Source of the DNA: CAZECE01 sp964510525
GTDB lineage: Bacteria; Pseudomonadota; Gammaproteobacteria; Pseudomonadales; JANQJO01
Assembly: GCA_964510525.1 (NCBI GenBank)
Contig: CAZECE010000053.1
Span: 1 to 17,621 of the forward strand
Direction of reading: 5' to 3'
DNA length: 17,621 nt
The position numbers and the translations under genes are program-made. Shown here in pieces: positions 6,327-13,421 of this stretch (position 1 is the first letter of the stretch; the number at the start of each line of letters is the position of its first letter). Below the pieces are notes generated by a model. That model made no database searches, was not told the DNA's origin, and saw nothing but the letters and a program-made list of their open reading frames with translations.

Positions 6327-7535
6327 ATGTCCGACATTATCTCTAAGCGCGCCCAAAGCATCAAACCCTCACCCACATTGGCCGTTAGCCAAAAAGCCGC
6401 TGAATTGCGTGCTCAAGGATTAGACATCATTGGCCTGGGCACCGGCGAGCCGGATTTCGACACCCCTGATCACATCAAACAAGCCGCCATCGATGCCATT
6501 GGCCGCGGCCAAACCAAATACACCCCAGTCGACGGCACCCCGCAATTAAAGGCCGCCATTGTCGAGAAATTCAAACGCGACAATCAAATCGACTACGCCG
6601 CCAACCAAATTTTGGTCAGCTCTGGCGGCAAGCAAAGCATCTTTAACCTCGCCTTGGCGTTACTCAATCCTGGCGATGAGGTCATCATCCCAGCCCCTTA
6701 TTGGGTTTCGTATCCGGATATTGTCAAAATCGCCGAGGGTGTGCCCGTGGTGGTACTCGCTGATCACACTCAGCAATTCAAAATCACCCCCGAGCAGCTG
6801 GATGCCGCCATTACCGATAAAACCAAGCTGGTCTTCTTTAACAGCCCCTCAAACCCCACGGGTGTCGCCTACTCACGAAAAGAATGGGAAGCCCTGGCTG
6901 AAGTGATCCGCAAATACCCACAGGTGTTTGTCGCGACCGATGACATGTATGAGCACATATTATGGACGGAAGAGCCTTTCAGTAACATCCTGATGGTCGC
7001 CCCCGATCTGTATGAGCGCACCTTTGTATTGAGCGGCGTTTCGAAAGCCTATTCGATGACGGGCTGGCGGATTGGTTATGCCGGTGGTCCAAAAGACATC
7101 ATCACGCAGATGAAAAAGATCCAATCACAAAGCACCTCAAACCCCTGCTCCATTTCACAAGCAGCCGCCACAGAAGCATTGGATGGCCCGCAAGAGTGCA
7201 TCAAAACCATGATCGAAGCCTTCAAGTCGCGTCATGATTATCTCTTAAAAGCATTAAATGAGATCCCTCAGGTCAGCTGTACCCCCAGTGACGGCACCTT
7301 TTATGCCTTTGCTAACTTCAAAGATCTGATTGAGAACAATAATGCAGGCCTGGACAGTGACGTCGCTCTTTGCGAGCACTTTATTACCGCGGCGAATGTG
7401 GCCATCGTGCCCGGATCGGCATTTGGTGCGCCTGGATACGCACGTTTTTCCTATGCCACCAGCCTCGAAACGTTAGAAGAAGCGGTGAAAAGAATCCATA
7501 AAGCAGTGCTTGACCTCGGCAATGGCCGCGGCTAG
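6327..7535 (+). CDS. Class I pyridoxal-phosphate aminotransferase (aspartate aminotransferase type)
   Basis: At 402 residues this fits the Thermus-like (subgroup Ib) aspartate aminotransferases, some of which also use prephenate. Family landmarks are GLGTGEPDFDTPDHI near the N-terminus and the PAPYWVSYPD substrate loop. They continue with NSPSNPTGVAYS, whose Asn contacts the cofactor, and DDMYEHILW. The SKAYSMTGWRIGY segment holds the Schiff-base lysine, and the final FSYATS contains the carboxylate-binding Arg (ARFSYA). It would transfer amino groups between aspartate and 2-oxoglutarate in the cytoplasm. I chose the ATG at 6327, preceded by AAGGGAAG, over an upstream TTG at 6291 that has no ribosome-binding site. 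Exact substrate range cannot be told from sequence. tRNA-Asn follows closely. Confidence 0.93.
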   Translation: MSDIISKRAQSIKPSPTLAVSQKAAELRAQGLDIIGLGTGEPDFDTPDHIKQAAIDAIGRGQTKYTPVDGTPQLKAAIVEKFKRDNQIDYAANQILVSSGGKQSIFNLALALLNPGDEVIIPAPYWVSYPDIVKIAEGVPVVVLADHTQQFKITPEQLDAAITDKTKLVFFNSPSNPTGVAYSRKEWEALAEVIRKYPQVFVATDDMYEHILWTEEPFSNILMVAPDLYERTFVLSGVSKAYSMTGWRIGYAGGPKDIITQMKKIQSQSTSNPCSISQAAATEALDGPQECIKTMIEAFKSRHDYLLKALNEIPQVSCTPSDGTFYAFANFKDLIENNNAGLDSDVALCEHFITAANVAIVPGSAFGAPGYARFSYATSLETLEEAVKRIHKAVLDLGNGRG

Positions 7536-7563
7536 TATACTGCCCTCCAAGAGAGCATGATAT

Positions 7564-7639
7564 TCCACAGTAGCTCAGTTGGTAGAGCAAGCGGCTGTTA
7601 ACCGCTGGGTCGCAGGTTCGAGCCCTGCCTGTGGAGCCA
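7564..7639 (+). tRNA. tRNA-Asn (anticodon GUU)
   Basis: The 76-base sequence folds as a full cloverleaf. The acceptor stem TCCACAG pairs perfectly with CTGTGGA, followed by discriminator G and an encoded CCA (7637-7639). The D-arm reads AGCTCAGTTGGTAGAGC. The anticodon stem AGCGG/CCGCT encloses the loop CTGTTAA with anticodon GTT at 7597-7599. The T-arm is GCAGGTTCGAGCCCTGC. It lies 28 bases after the aminotransferase stop and may be cotranscribed with the small ribosomal protein gene that follows. Confidence 0.98.
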
Positions 7640-7688
7640 TGTTTTCTGATCAAAATACAAATCTAAAAAGTTAGGGTAGAGCATTAGA

Positions 7689-7808
7689 ATGGGTAAAGGT
7701 GATCGACGTACACGTAAAGGGAAAATCAGCATTGGAAGCCATGGTATCTCCCGCCCTTCTGCAAAAAAGATTCGCGCCATCAAGCGCAAAGCCAAATCCA
7801 CTAGCTAA
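7689..7808 (+). CDS. Small basic Thx-like 30S ribosomal protein (bS31 family)
   Basis: This 39-codon gene begins MGKGDRRTRKGKI, the hallmark of Thx-family proteins (MGKGDxxTxRGKI), and continues with GSHGISRP, the counterpart of the family's GxYGxxRP. The tail is Lys/Arg-rich. Thx binds at the top of the 30S subunit head in Thermus and stabilises rRNA contacts. About 16 of 39 residues are Lys or Arg, fitting an rRNA-binding peptide. AGGG lies about a dozen bases before the ATG. It sits between tRNA-Asn and the ArsC-family gene, 21 bases before the latter's start. The ISIG where most relatives have IxRG is slightly atypical. Confidence 0.8.
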   Translation: MGKGDRRTRKGKISIGSHGISRPSAKKIRAIKRKAKSTS

Positions 7809-7829
7809 TTTTTATTTCTCGAGGATCCA

Positions 7830-8201
7830 GTGAGCCTCACACTCTTCGGCTATAAAAAGTGTTCCACGTGCCGTAAAGCTGAAAAAGCGCTTACTGAGTC
7901 CAATGTCGATTTTGAATACATCGACATCACAGAACAACCTCCCAGCAAGACGCAACTAAAAAGACTCATCACCCTAAGCGGTTTGCCACTCAACAAGTGG
8001 TTCAATACCAGCGGCTTGGTGTATCGCGAACTGAATTTAAAAGACAAATTAGCGTCGATGTCTGAAGCTGAGATGATTGAGCTGTTAGCCGGAAATGGAA
8101 AACTCATCAAACGCCCTGTCGTAACGGGCAAAGATACTCAAGGCGAAGACAACGTGACCGTGGGTTTTAAAGCGGATCTGTTTGAAACAACTTGGAGCTG
8201 A
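7830..8201 (+). CDS. ArsC/Spx/MgsR-family thioredoxin-fold protein
   Basis: This 123-residue protein opens SLTLFGYKKCSTCRKAEKAL, with a CxxC motif at residues 11-14, then the ArsC-family strand and helix pattern. A central GLPLNKWFNTSGLVYREL segment and LLAGNGKLIKRPVV follow, the last holding the conserved Lys-Arg-Pro. This is the ArsC/Spx fold, also seen in YffB. True arsenate reductases, Spx-type RNA polymerase regulators and YffB-like proteins share these features, so the reaction cannot be assigned. No other arsenic gene is nearby, which argues mildly against arsenate resistance. The start is GTG at 7830, with GAGGA 6 bases before it. Confidence 0.85.
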   Translation: MSLTLFGYKKCSTCRKAEKALTESNVDFEYIDITEQPPSKTQLKRLITLSGLPLNKWFNTSGLVYRELNLKDKLASMSEAEMIELLAGNGKLIKRPVVTGKDTQGEDNVTVGFKADLFETTWS

Positions 8202-8233
8202 CAGCTTCTGCTGTAAAGCTCAGTAAGCACGTC

Positions 8234-8254
8234 ACCCCAAACTCGATTTGGGGT
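8234..8254. repeat. Palindromic hairpin, REP-like intergenic element
   Basis: ACCCCAAA-CTCGA-TTTGGGGT forms a perfect 8-bp stem with a five-base loop. The surrounding CGTCACCCC...GGGGTCCAG resembles a palindromic element repeated between genes in many proteobacteria. It sits between the ArsC-family and NfeD genes. No U-run follows, so a classical terminator is less likely than a REP-type element, though it could slow RNA decay or attenuate readthrough. Confidence 0.6.
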
Positions 8255-8284
8255 CCAGAGAACTAAAGCACCCAAACCCGCTTT

Positions 8285-8291
8285 AAGGAGG
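8285..8291 (+). promoter_or_regulatory. Strong ribosome-binding site AAGGAGG that fixes a TTG start
   Basis: AAGGAGG lies 7 bases before the TTG at 8299. This is a near-perfect match to the 16S rRNA 3' end, and supports TTG rather than the ATG at 8341 as start of the NfeD-family gene. Confidence 0.85.
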
Positions 8292-8298
8292 ACTCCCG

Positions 8299-8760
8299 TT
8301 GGAACCTTGGTTAAACGAAAGCATTCAATGGTGGCACTGGATGCTGCTGGGCATTATCCTCGCTGGCGGCGAAATGCTCGTACCCAGCTTCTTTTTGTTG
8401 TGGATCGGCATCAGCGCCATGGTTGTCGGCAGCCTATTGCTTCTCTTCACTCTCAGCGTACAACTGCAACTGTTGCTGTGGGGCGCTCTATCGCTAATCT
8501 GCTTGATCACATGGTTTAAATTCGTTGCCCCTAAAATGCGCGACAAATCCAAATCTGGTATGGCACTCGAAGCCCTACGTGGCCAAGTGGGGACGGTGCT
8601 TTCTTACAATGAAGGGCGCGGGCAATTGCGCTTTCCAGCCCCCTTACTTGGGGAAGATGAGTGGCATTTTTTTTGTGACGCGCCTGTCAACGTTGGCGAT
8701 AAAGTCAGAGTCTCTGACACCAGCGGCAATGCGCTCGTCGTCTCTCCAGTTAACTCATAA
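8299..8760 (+). CDS. NfeD-family membrane protein
   Basis: This 153-residue protein has closely spaced hydrophobic segments between about residues 10 and 75 (WHWMLLGIILAGGEML, FFLLWIGISAMVVGSLLLLF, LQLLLWGALSLICLITWF). A soluble C-terminal beta domain follows, with GQVGTVLSYNEGRGQLRF and VGDKVRVSDTSGNALVV. That domain is the OB-fold typical of NfeD proteins. Family members work as partners of SPFH/stomatin proteins in the inner membrane, and the SPFH gene begins 27 bases downstream, so the two are almost certainly one unit. The start is TTG, supported by a strong ribosome-binding site. The length is that of the short NfeD form without the protease domain. Confidence 0.9.
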   Translation: MEPWLNESIQWWHWMLLGIILAGGEMLVPSFFLLWIGISAMVVGSLLLLFTLSVQLQLLLWGALSLICLITWFKFVAPKMRDKSKSGMALEALRGQVGTVLSYNEGRGQLRFPAPLLGEDEWHFFCDAPVNVGDKVRVSDTSGNALVVSPVNS

Positions 8761-8787
8761 CTCACCAGCTTAAGAAGGACACTCATC

Positions 8788-9642
8788 ATGGCCAGTATTA
8801 TTGTTATCTCAGCGTTAGTCATTGTCGCCATCACAACCATTGCCCTGGGAGTACGCACCGTTCCTCAAGGGCGAAAAGACGTCGTGCAACGACTGGGCAA
8901 GTACCACACCACACTCAACCCCGGCCTGAATTTAATTATCCCTTACGTTGATACGGTGGCCTACAAAGTCACAACCAAAGACATCGTCTTAGACATCCCT
9001 TCACAAGACGTCATCACGCATGACAATGCCGTCATCATTGCCAACGCCGTCGCCTACATCAACATAGTCAGCCCTGAAAAAGCAGTGTACGGCGTTGAAA
9101 ATTACCAAATTGCAATTCAAAACCTGATCCAAACCTCACTGCGTTCCATTATCGGAGAAATGGCTTTGGATGACGCACTATCTTCTCGGGATCAAATCAA
9201 AGCAAAACTAAAAGAATCGATTTCCGATGACATCGCTGACTGGGGAATTGTGTTAAAAACCGTTGAAATCCAAGACATCAACCCTTCACCCACCATGCAA
9301 TCCGCTATGGAAGAACAAGCCGCTGCTGAACGACAACGTCGTGCTGCGGTCACCACCGCCGAAGGGGAAAAACAAGCCGCCATTTTATCAGCAGACGGTC
9401 GCTTAGAGGCCTCCAAAAGAGATGCGGCGGCCAAAGTACAATTAGCAAAAGCCTCGGCTACCTCGATTGAACTCGCCAACGAAGCCATTGAATCCGGTAA
9501 CGATTTATCCGTGATGTATTTACTGGGCGAAAAATACATTGAGTCGCTGGAAAACCTTTCGACATCTGAAAACGCCAAAACCCTGGTCTACCCAGCGGAC
9601 TTAACCAATGCCTTTAAAGGCTTTTTAAGCAAACCTAACTGA
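8788..9642 (+). CDS. SPFH/stomatin-family membrane protein (QmcA-like)
   Basis: This 284-residue protein has an N-terminal hydrophobic anchor (residues 2-20), then VRTVPQGRKDVVQRLGKYHTTLNPGLNLIIP, the SPFH opening signature. The band-7 domain continues with VTTKDIVLDIPSQDVITHDNA and an RSIIGEMALDDALSSRDQI helix. The long Ala/Glu/Lys-rich coiled coil (EEQAAAERQRRAAVTTAEGEKQAA...) is the flotillin-like oligomerisation region. Such proteins form membrane ring scaffolds. The NfeD-family gene directly upstream is the usual partner. AAGGA lies before the ATG. The protein is slightly shorter than E. coli QmcA, with the C-terminal tail ending soon after the coiled coil. Confidence 0.93.
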   Translation: MASIIVISALVIVAITTIALGVRTVPQGRKDVVQRLGKYHTTLNPGLNLIIPYVDTVAYKVTTKDIVLDIPSQDVITHDNAVIIANAVAYINIVSPEKAVYGVENYQIAIQNLIQTSLRSIIGEMALDDALSSRDQIKAKLKESISDDIADWGIVLKTVEIQDINPSPTMQSAMEEQAAAERQRRAAVTTAEGEKQAAILSADGRLEASKRDAAAKVQLAKASATSIELANEAIESGNDLSVMYLLGEKYIESLENLSTSENAKTLVYPADLTNAFKGFLSKPN

Positions 9643-9650
9643 GGCTAACT

Positions 9651-10724
9651 CTAAGCGAGCTGGTCCAATTGCTGGAAGATCGTATGACTGGCTCGTTCCA
9701 TTTCAGCCAAGTGCTCAACAGCGCTGCTCTCTTTGCTTTGCTCAACAGACTCTAACGCTCGACGACCAGCCGTATGCATCGACCTCAAAGGCTCTTCCAG
9801 GTTACTAAAACCAGGTTTCTGAGCGTATTTTTGACCTTCACCTTGGTAGTACCATTGGCCTGCCCGGCTAGAGGCATGGTCAGCCACCTCATCCGAACGT
9901 AAGCTTGCCACTCCCGCGTAGGCGCGATAAATATTGTTTTTCCAAACAATAATGTCGAGTTTCAGACTATCAAATGAAGAGTCATCGCTGGCAACCGAAA
10001 TCATTTTGCGCATACCATCTGCACTTTCAACCAACGCCTTAACCGAATCCGTGGCTTGATCGTTGTTATCAACCTGCTCTTGACTGCGCTCAACAATTAA
10101 CTTGATGTTTTTATCAGACTCCACCGTTTGATGTTTGATTTGATCTACTAGCTGAGTGATTTCATCCGTCGTTTGGTTGGTTTTTTGCGCCAAGTTACGA
10201 ACTTCATCCGCAACCACGGCAAATCCCCGACCTTGCTCTCCGGCACGAGCCGCTTCGATCGCTGCGTTAAGTGCTAACAGGTTGGTTTGTTCTGCAATGG
10301 CCGCAATGGTGCTAACGAAACCCACAATTTGCTCTGCCAGTCCTTTCAACTCAGAAACATTTTCGTAACTGGTTTTCGCTACTGAAGCAATCTCTTGTAA
10401 AGACTTAACCGACTCATCAAGATTAGAAGAGACTTCATCGAATAATTTGTTGGTCGCATCCAATTGGCTGTCTTGATTTTTTAACGATGTGGCAGTATCC
10501 GAAATCGAATCACGAACCATCTCAGTCATGTTATTGGCCTCAAAAATAAGGCGCTTAAATTGATTCGCACTGTTGAGGGTCTGACTGTGTTGGCGGTCAT
10601 TTTCAGCTTGAGAGGATCTATGTTGCGCCAAATCAGATTCGAGCTGAGCAATTTTTTGTTTGTACTGCTCGATTTCGGCTGACTTGTCTTCCTGCATCGG
10701 CATATTTTTTTGTCCAAACCACAT
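9651..10724 (-). CDS. Soluble chemoreceptor with a degenerate zinc-binding (CZB) domain
   Basis: This 357-residue protein has no membrane segment. Residues 14-115 are coiled coil. Residues about 120-200 carry the methyl-accepting signalling hairpin (IAAIAEQTNLLALNAAIEAARAGEQGRGFAVVADEVRNLAQ in positions 140-180), which contacts CheA and CheW. Residues 253-325 align with a CZB domain: KLDIIVWKNNIYRA, SSRAGQWYYQGEGQ, NLEEPLRSMHTAG. In typical CZB domains the ligands are His (KLDHxxWK), Cys (CRxGxWY) and two His (EEPHxxxH). Here they read Ile258, Ser286, Leu313 and His317, so three of four are lost. GGAG precedes the ATG by about 9 bases. It probably senses a cytoplasmic cue, but not through the standard zinc site. 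No other chemotaxis gene is adjacent. Confidence 0.9.
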   Translation of the reverse strand: MWFGQKNMPMQEDKSAEIEQYKQKIAQLESDLAQHRSSQAENDRQHSQTLNSANQFKRLIFEANNMTEMVRDSISDTATSLKNQDSQLDATNKLFDEVSSNLDESVKSLQEIASVAKTSYENVSELKGLAEQIVGFVSTIAAIAEQTNLLALNAAIEAARAGEQGRGFAVVADEVRNLAQKTNQTTDEITQLVDQIKHQTVESDKNIKLIVERSQEQVDNNDQATDSVKALVESADGMRKMISVASDDSSFDSLKLDIIVWKNNIYRAYAGVASLRSDEVADHASSRAGQWYYQGEGQKYAQKPGFSNLEEPLRSMHTAGRRALESVEQSKESSAVEHLAEMERASHTIFQQLDQLA

Positions 10725-10874
10725 AGTAGGTGCTCCAAAAAACAGTGTTGGGATAACGGTCTTGAATATTGTTTGCTCGCCTGTATACCTAAAACCTCAA
10801 ACCCTTGTAGAAGGTCAAAACAGCTTAATTCAATTAAAGCAGAGATTTACAAAATAACTAGGTAAATCCTGGCG

Positions 10875-12272
10875 TTATTCATAAATCGAACCGCCCGATT
10901 CTTTTTGTAAATACGGCATCAATTTGGGATGCAAATTGAGTTTGGCCCCGAGCAAAATGAGGTTCCAATAATGCCCCGAAAACACCCGATCCAAATGAAT
11001 GGATTCCGGCGTCGGTTGAAACAGTTTTAACCCTTGAAAGACAGACTTCCGAATTTTTTCAGCCACCTTACGATGCAAATCCGTTTGGGAAAAATCGTAA
11101 ACCTGATCCTGAAAAGGCTGCAAAATAATATCCAACCACTGATGATAATACGCTCCATCCAAAGCCGGCGTATCCGGCCGCCTCAAACCTCGAGCCTTTA
11201 ACAACGCCTCAATTTGATCATAGCGTCGATCCAAACAGGCCAGCACCAGCTCCTTTAAGGGGTTAATCATGTCCTCTGGCAAGTCCTTTATGGCACCAAA
11301 ATCATAAATAATTAATTGCCGATCCCCCGACTCATTGATGCGATACGCAAAATTGCCTGGGTGCGGATCAACATGGAGGGTCTTTAATTGAAATAATTGC
11401 TCGCACACCATGTTAAATAATCGATCGCCAATCCAATTACGATCCTCAACCGACTGCTGTGAAAGCGCATCATCATTTAACCCCATGCCGTCTTCATAAC
11501 TCAACGTCAAAATCTGTTGCGTACTGTAAGCCCCATGCACTCTCGGGATCACCATACTGGCATCTTGCTGGTAAAACTCTTGAAATCGGACTAAGTTTTG
11601 GCTTTCAGACGCGTAATCCAACTCTTTAAACAACAAAGTTTTCACTTCTTGAAACAAGGCTTCAATGACATTGGGATCCACTTTTAATAGCCCTCCCAGT
11701 TGGAATAACTGCCTGAGATGCTTTAAATCGGCTTCGCAACTTTCCCGAACGCCAGGGTACTGAACTTTGACAATGACTTGCTCACCATTGGCGAGTTGAG
11801 CTCGATGTACCTGCCCGATGGACGCGGCCGCGTGGGGCTCCTGTACCATACTGTGCAAGAGCTCTTCAGCGTTCTCACCCAATTGCGCCTTGATTTGTTC
11901 TTCAATAACTGAAAAAGGCATGGGCTGAGAAGTATTTTGTAAAGTGGCCAGCGCTTCGGCAATTTCAGGCGGGAAAATGTCCTTCATTTGGGAGGCAATT
12001 TGCCCCACTTTCATTACAGCCCCTTTCATTTGCCCTAGGGTCTCCGCCATTTCATCGCCAATTCGTTGATAAAAATCACTCAACGACGCTTCTTTTGCTT
12101 CTGAAGACTGAAACAACCCTTTCATATGACGAGAGGCCGTATGCGTCGCGACCCGAGCAGACAAAGATGCCAACTTTAAAATACGTTGTTTCGGTGTCGC
12201 TACAAAGCCCGAGGCTTTTTGAGTTTCTGATGTTGATTCGTGGCTTTTTGGCATAATGGAGATATCGAACAC
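10875..12272 (-). CDS. ABC1/UbiB-family atypical kinase-like protein
   Basis: This 465-residue protein carries the UbiB/ADCK landmarks in order. KVGQ is at residues 88-91 (family KxGQ motif), AAASIGQVHRA at 148-158 (Ala-rich nucleotide loop), VKVQYPG at 168-174 with the Lys-equivalent, HVDPHPGN at 300-307 and YDFG at 323-326. UbiB members are membrane-associated ATPases that support ubiquinone synthesis; others in the family act on different lipids. No ubi gene lies nearby, and there is no clear C-terminal membrane helix pair as in UbiB itself. It is therefore better called an AarF/ABC1-family protein than UbiB. The open frame starts with GTG at 12272. An ATG six codons in (12254) is an alternative; neither has a strong ribosome-binding site. 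Confidence 0.88.
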   Translation of the reverse strand: MFDISIMPKSHESTSETQKASGFVATPKQRILKLASLSARVATHTASRHMKGLFQSSEAKEASLSDFYQRIGDEMAETLGQMKGAVMKVGQIASQMKDIFPPEIAEALATLQNTSQPMPFSVIEEQIKAQLGENAEELLHSMVQEPHAAASIGQVHRAQLANGEQVIVKVQYPGVRESCEADLKHLRQLFQLGGLLKVDPNVIEALFQEVKTLLFKELDYASESQNLVRFQEFYQQDASMVIPRVHGAYSTQQILTLSYEDGMGLNDDALSQQSVEDRNWIGDRLFNMVCEQLFQLKTLHVDPHPGNFAYRINESGDRQLIIYDFGAIKDLPEDMINPLKELVLACLDRRYDQIEALLKARGLRRPDTPALDGAYYHQWLDIILQPFQDQVYDFSQTDLHRKVAEKIRKSVFQGLKLFQPTPESIHLDRVFSGHYWNLILLGAKLNLHPKLMPYLQKESGGSIYE

Positions 12273-12333
12273 TTTCTATTTCTTTTAAAACCGTCAATAA
12301 AACGGTCAGTCAAATTATCTAATCATACTGTAA

Positions 12334-12915
12334 TTAGCATAGACGCTTTAACAGGACCAGCACGGCTCCAGTACCCCCCAGTTGCGCCGGTGCCGATACG
12401 AACGCCAATACAGAGGGCCAGGCTTTCAACCATTGCGCCACAAAGCTTTTTAACTTAGCAACACCTTCTGTATCACTGTGCAACCCTTTACCGTGAATCA
12501 CACACACCACTCGACAGCCTCTTTGAGCCGCTGCACTTAAAAAAGACCGCAACGCTTCTCGCGCCGCTTCAAGCTTATAGCCATGCAGATCCAGCTCATC
12601 TTCTACGGGCAGCTGCCCGGTGCGCAACTTCTTGAGCAAACGCGTTTGAATACCGGGTCGAACGAAACGCAACACCTCACTACCACTGACAGGGGTTTGG
12701 TACTCCATAGACCAGTCACATGATGCATCAAACGCATCATAGGCGTCTTCGGTATCCATCATTGAGATACCGTTTTTTTGTTTATTTTTGGGGTTCGTTT
12801 TGGGCTTTGTTTTGGGTGTGGGCCGAAAATGCACACGCCCAGTTTCAGCCAAAGGTTGCACACCTCGCATCTGAGATTTAAATAGATTATCCTCATCGTT
12901 TTTGTCGGTCGTCAT
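12334..12915 (-). CDS. Smr-domain protein (small MutS-related)
   Basis: This is 193 residues from the ATG at 12915. The C-terminal half is a classic Smr domain: ELDLHGYKLEAAREAL (about 107-122), then CRVVCVIHGKGLHS (about 134-147) and LGGTGAVLVLLKR at the end. The stand-alone SmrA/SmrB/YdaL type has this arrangement; relatives are nucleases acting on nucleic acid or stalled ribosomes. The N-terminal third is Lys/Pro/Thr-rich and probably flexible. The frame could extend to ATGs at 12936 or 12939, but these lack a ribosome-binding site and would overlap the divergent gene. CAGG about 10 bases before 12915 supports the shorter form. Confidence 0.92.
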   Translation of the reverse strand: MTTDKNDEDNLFKSQMRGVQPLAETGRVHFRPTPKTKPKTNPKNKQKNGISMMDTEDAYDAFDASCDWSMEYQTPVSGSEVLRFVRPGIQTRLLKKLRTGQLPVEDELDLHGYKLEAAREALRSFLSAAAQRGCRVVCVIHGKGLHSDTEGVAKLKSFVAQWLKAWPSVLAFVSAPAQLGGTGAVLVLLKRLC

Positions 12916-12916
12916 T

Positions 12917-13420
12917 ATGCTGAAACCTGTTGTCATCATTGTCTGTATGGGGCTGATTATTTATTGTATCAGACGCCTGATGGCCCCTGCCCGACCTGAC
13001 TTAAAACATTCATTGAGAATACTGGGGTTACTGATCGCAGCCACAGGTGGCCTTCTGGCCATCACAGGCAAATTGCATATCTTAGGGGTACTCTTAGCTG
13101 GCTTGATTCCGGTATTTCGAACACTAGCGCCCTGGGTTCTCCGCGCCCTACCAGGCCTGTTACGCCACTGGCACCGACGACAACAACCCAATCAAACCTC
13201 CAGCACACACCAGCGGAACCCTCACAACACAACGGCTACGGCCATGAGCACAGCTGAGGCCTATGAAATTTTAGATTTAAAACCCGGTGCCAGCAAAGAA
13301 GAGATCATTCAACGCCACAAACAACTGATGCAAAAAAACCACCCTGACCGAGGCGGAAGTGACTATTTGGCGTCGAAAATTAATTTAGCAAAAAAAGTTT
13401 TGTTAGCGACCTTAGAATAA
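12917..13420 (+). CDS. Membrane-anchored J-domain protein (Tim14/Pam18-like)
   Basis: This is 167 residues from the ATG at 12917. Residues 2-18 (LKPVVIIVCMGLIIYC) and about 34-52 are hydrophobic, with a third weaker stretch near 55-75. A basic and polar linker follows. Residues about 110-167 form a compact J domain: AEAYEILDLKPGASKEEII, then NHPDRGGSDYLASKINLAKK, with the HPD tripeptide at 142-144. The NHPDRGGS...ASKIN wording is that of the Tim14/Pam18 type, which stimulates Hsp70 ATPase at membranes. The domain sits at the extreme C-terminus with no substrate-binding region. The frame is open back to a TTG at 12902, but that overlaps the Smr gene. It converges on the next gene with a single base between the stop codons. 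Confidence 0.9.
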   Translation: MLKPVVIIVCMGLIIYCIRRLMAPARPDLKHSLRILGLLIAATGGLLAITGKLHILGVLLAGLIPVFRTLAPWVLRALPGLLRHWHRRQQPNQTSSTHQRNPHNTTATAMSTAEAYEILDLKPGASKEEIIQRHKQLMQKNHPDRGGSDYLASKINLAKKVLLATLE

Positions 13421-13421
13421 T

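Noticed and set aside
7830..8201. Naming the ArsC-fold protein an arsenate reductase
   Set aside because: Spx and YffB proteins share the fold and motifs, and no arsenic gene is nearby.
10875..12272. Naming the ABC1 protein ubiB
   Set aside because: No ubiquinone gene is adjacent and no C-terminal membrane helix pair is evident, so only the family is supported.
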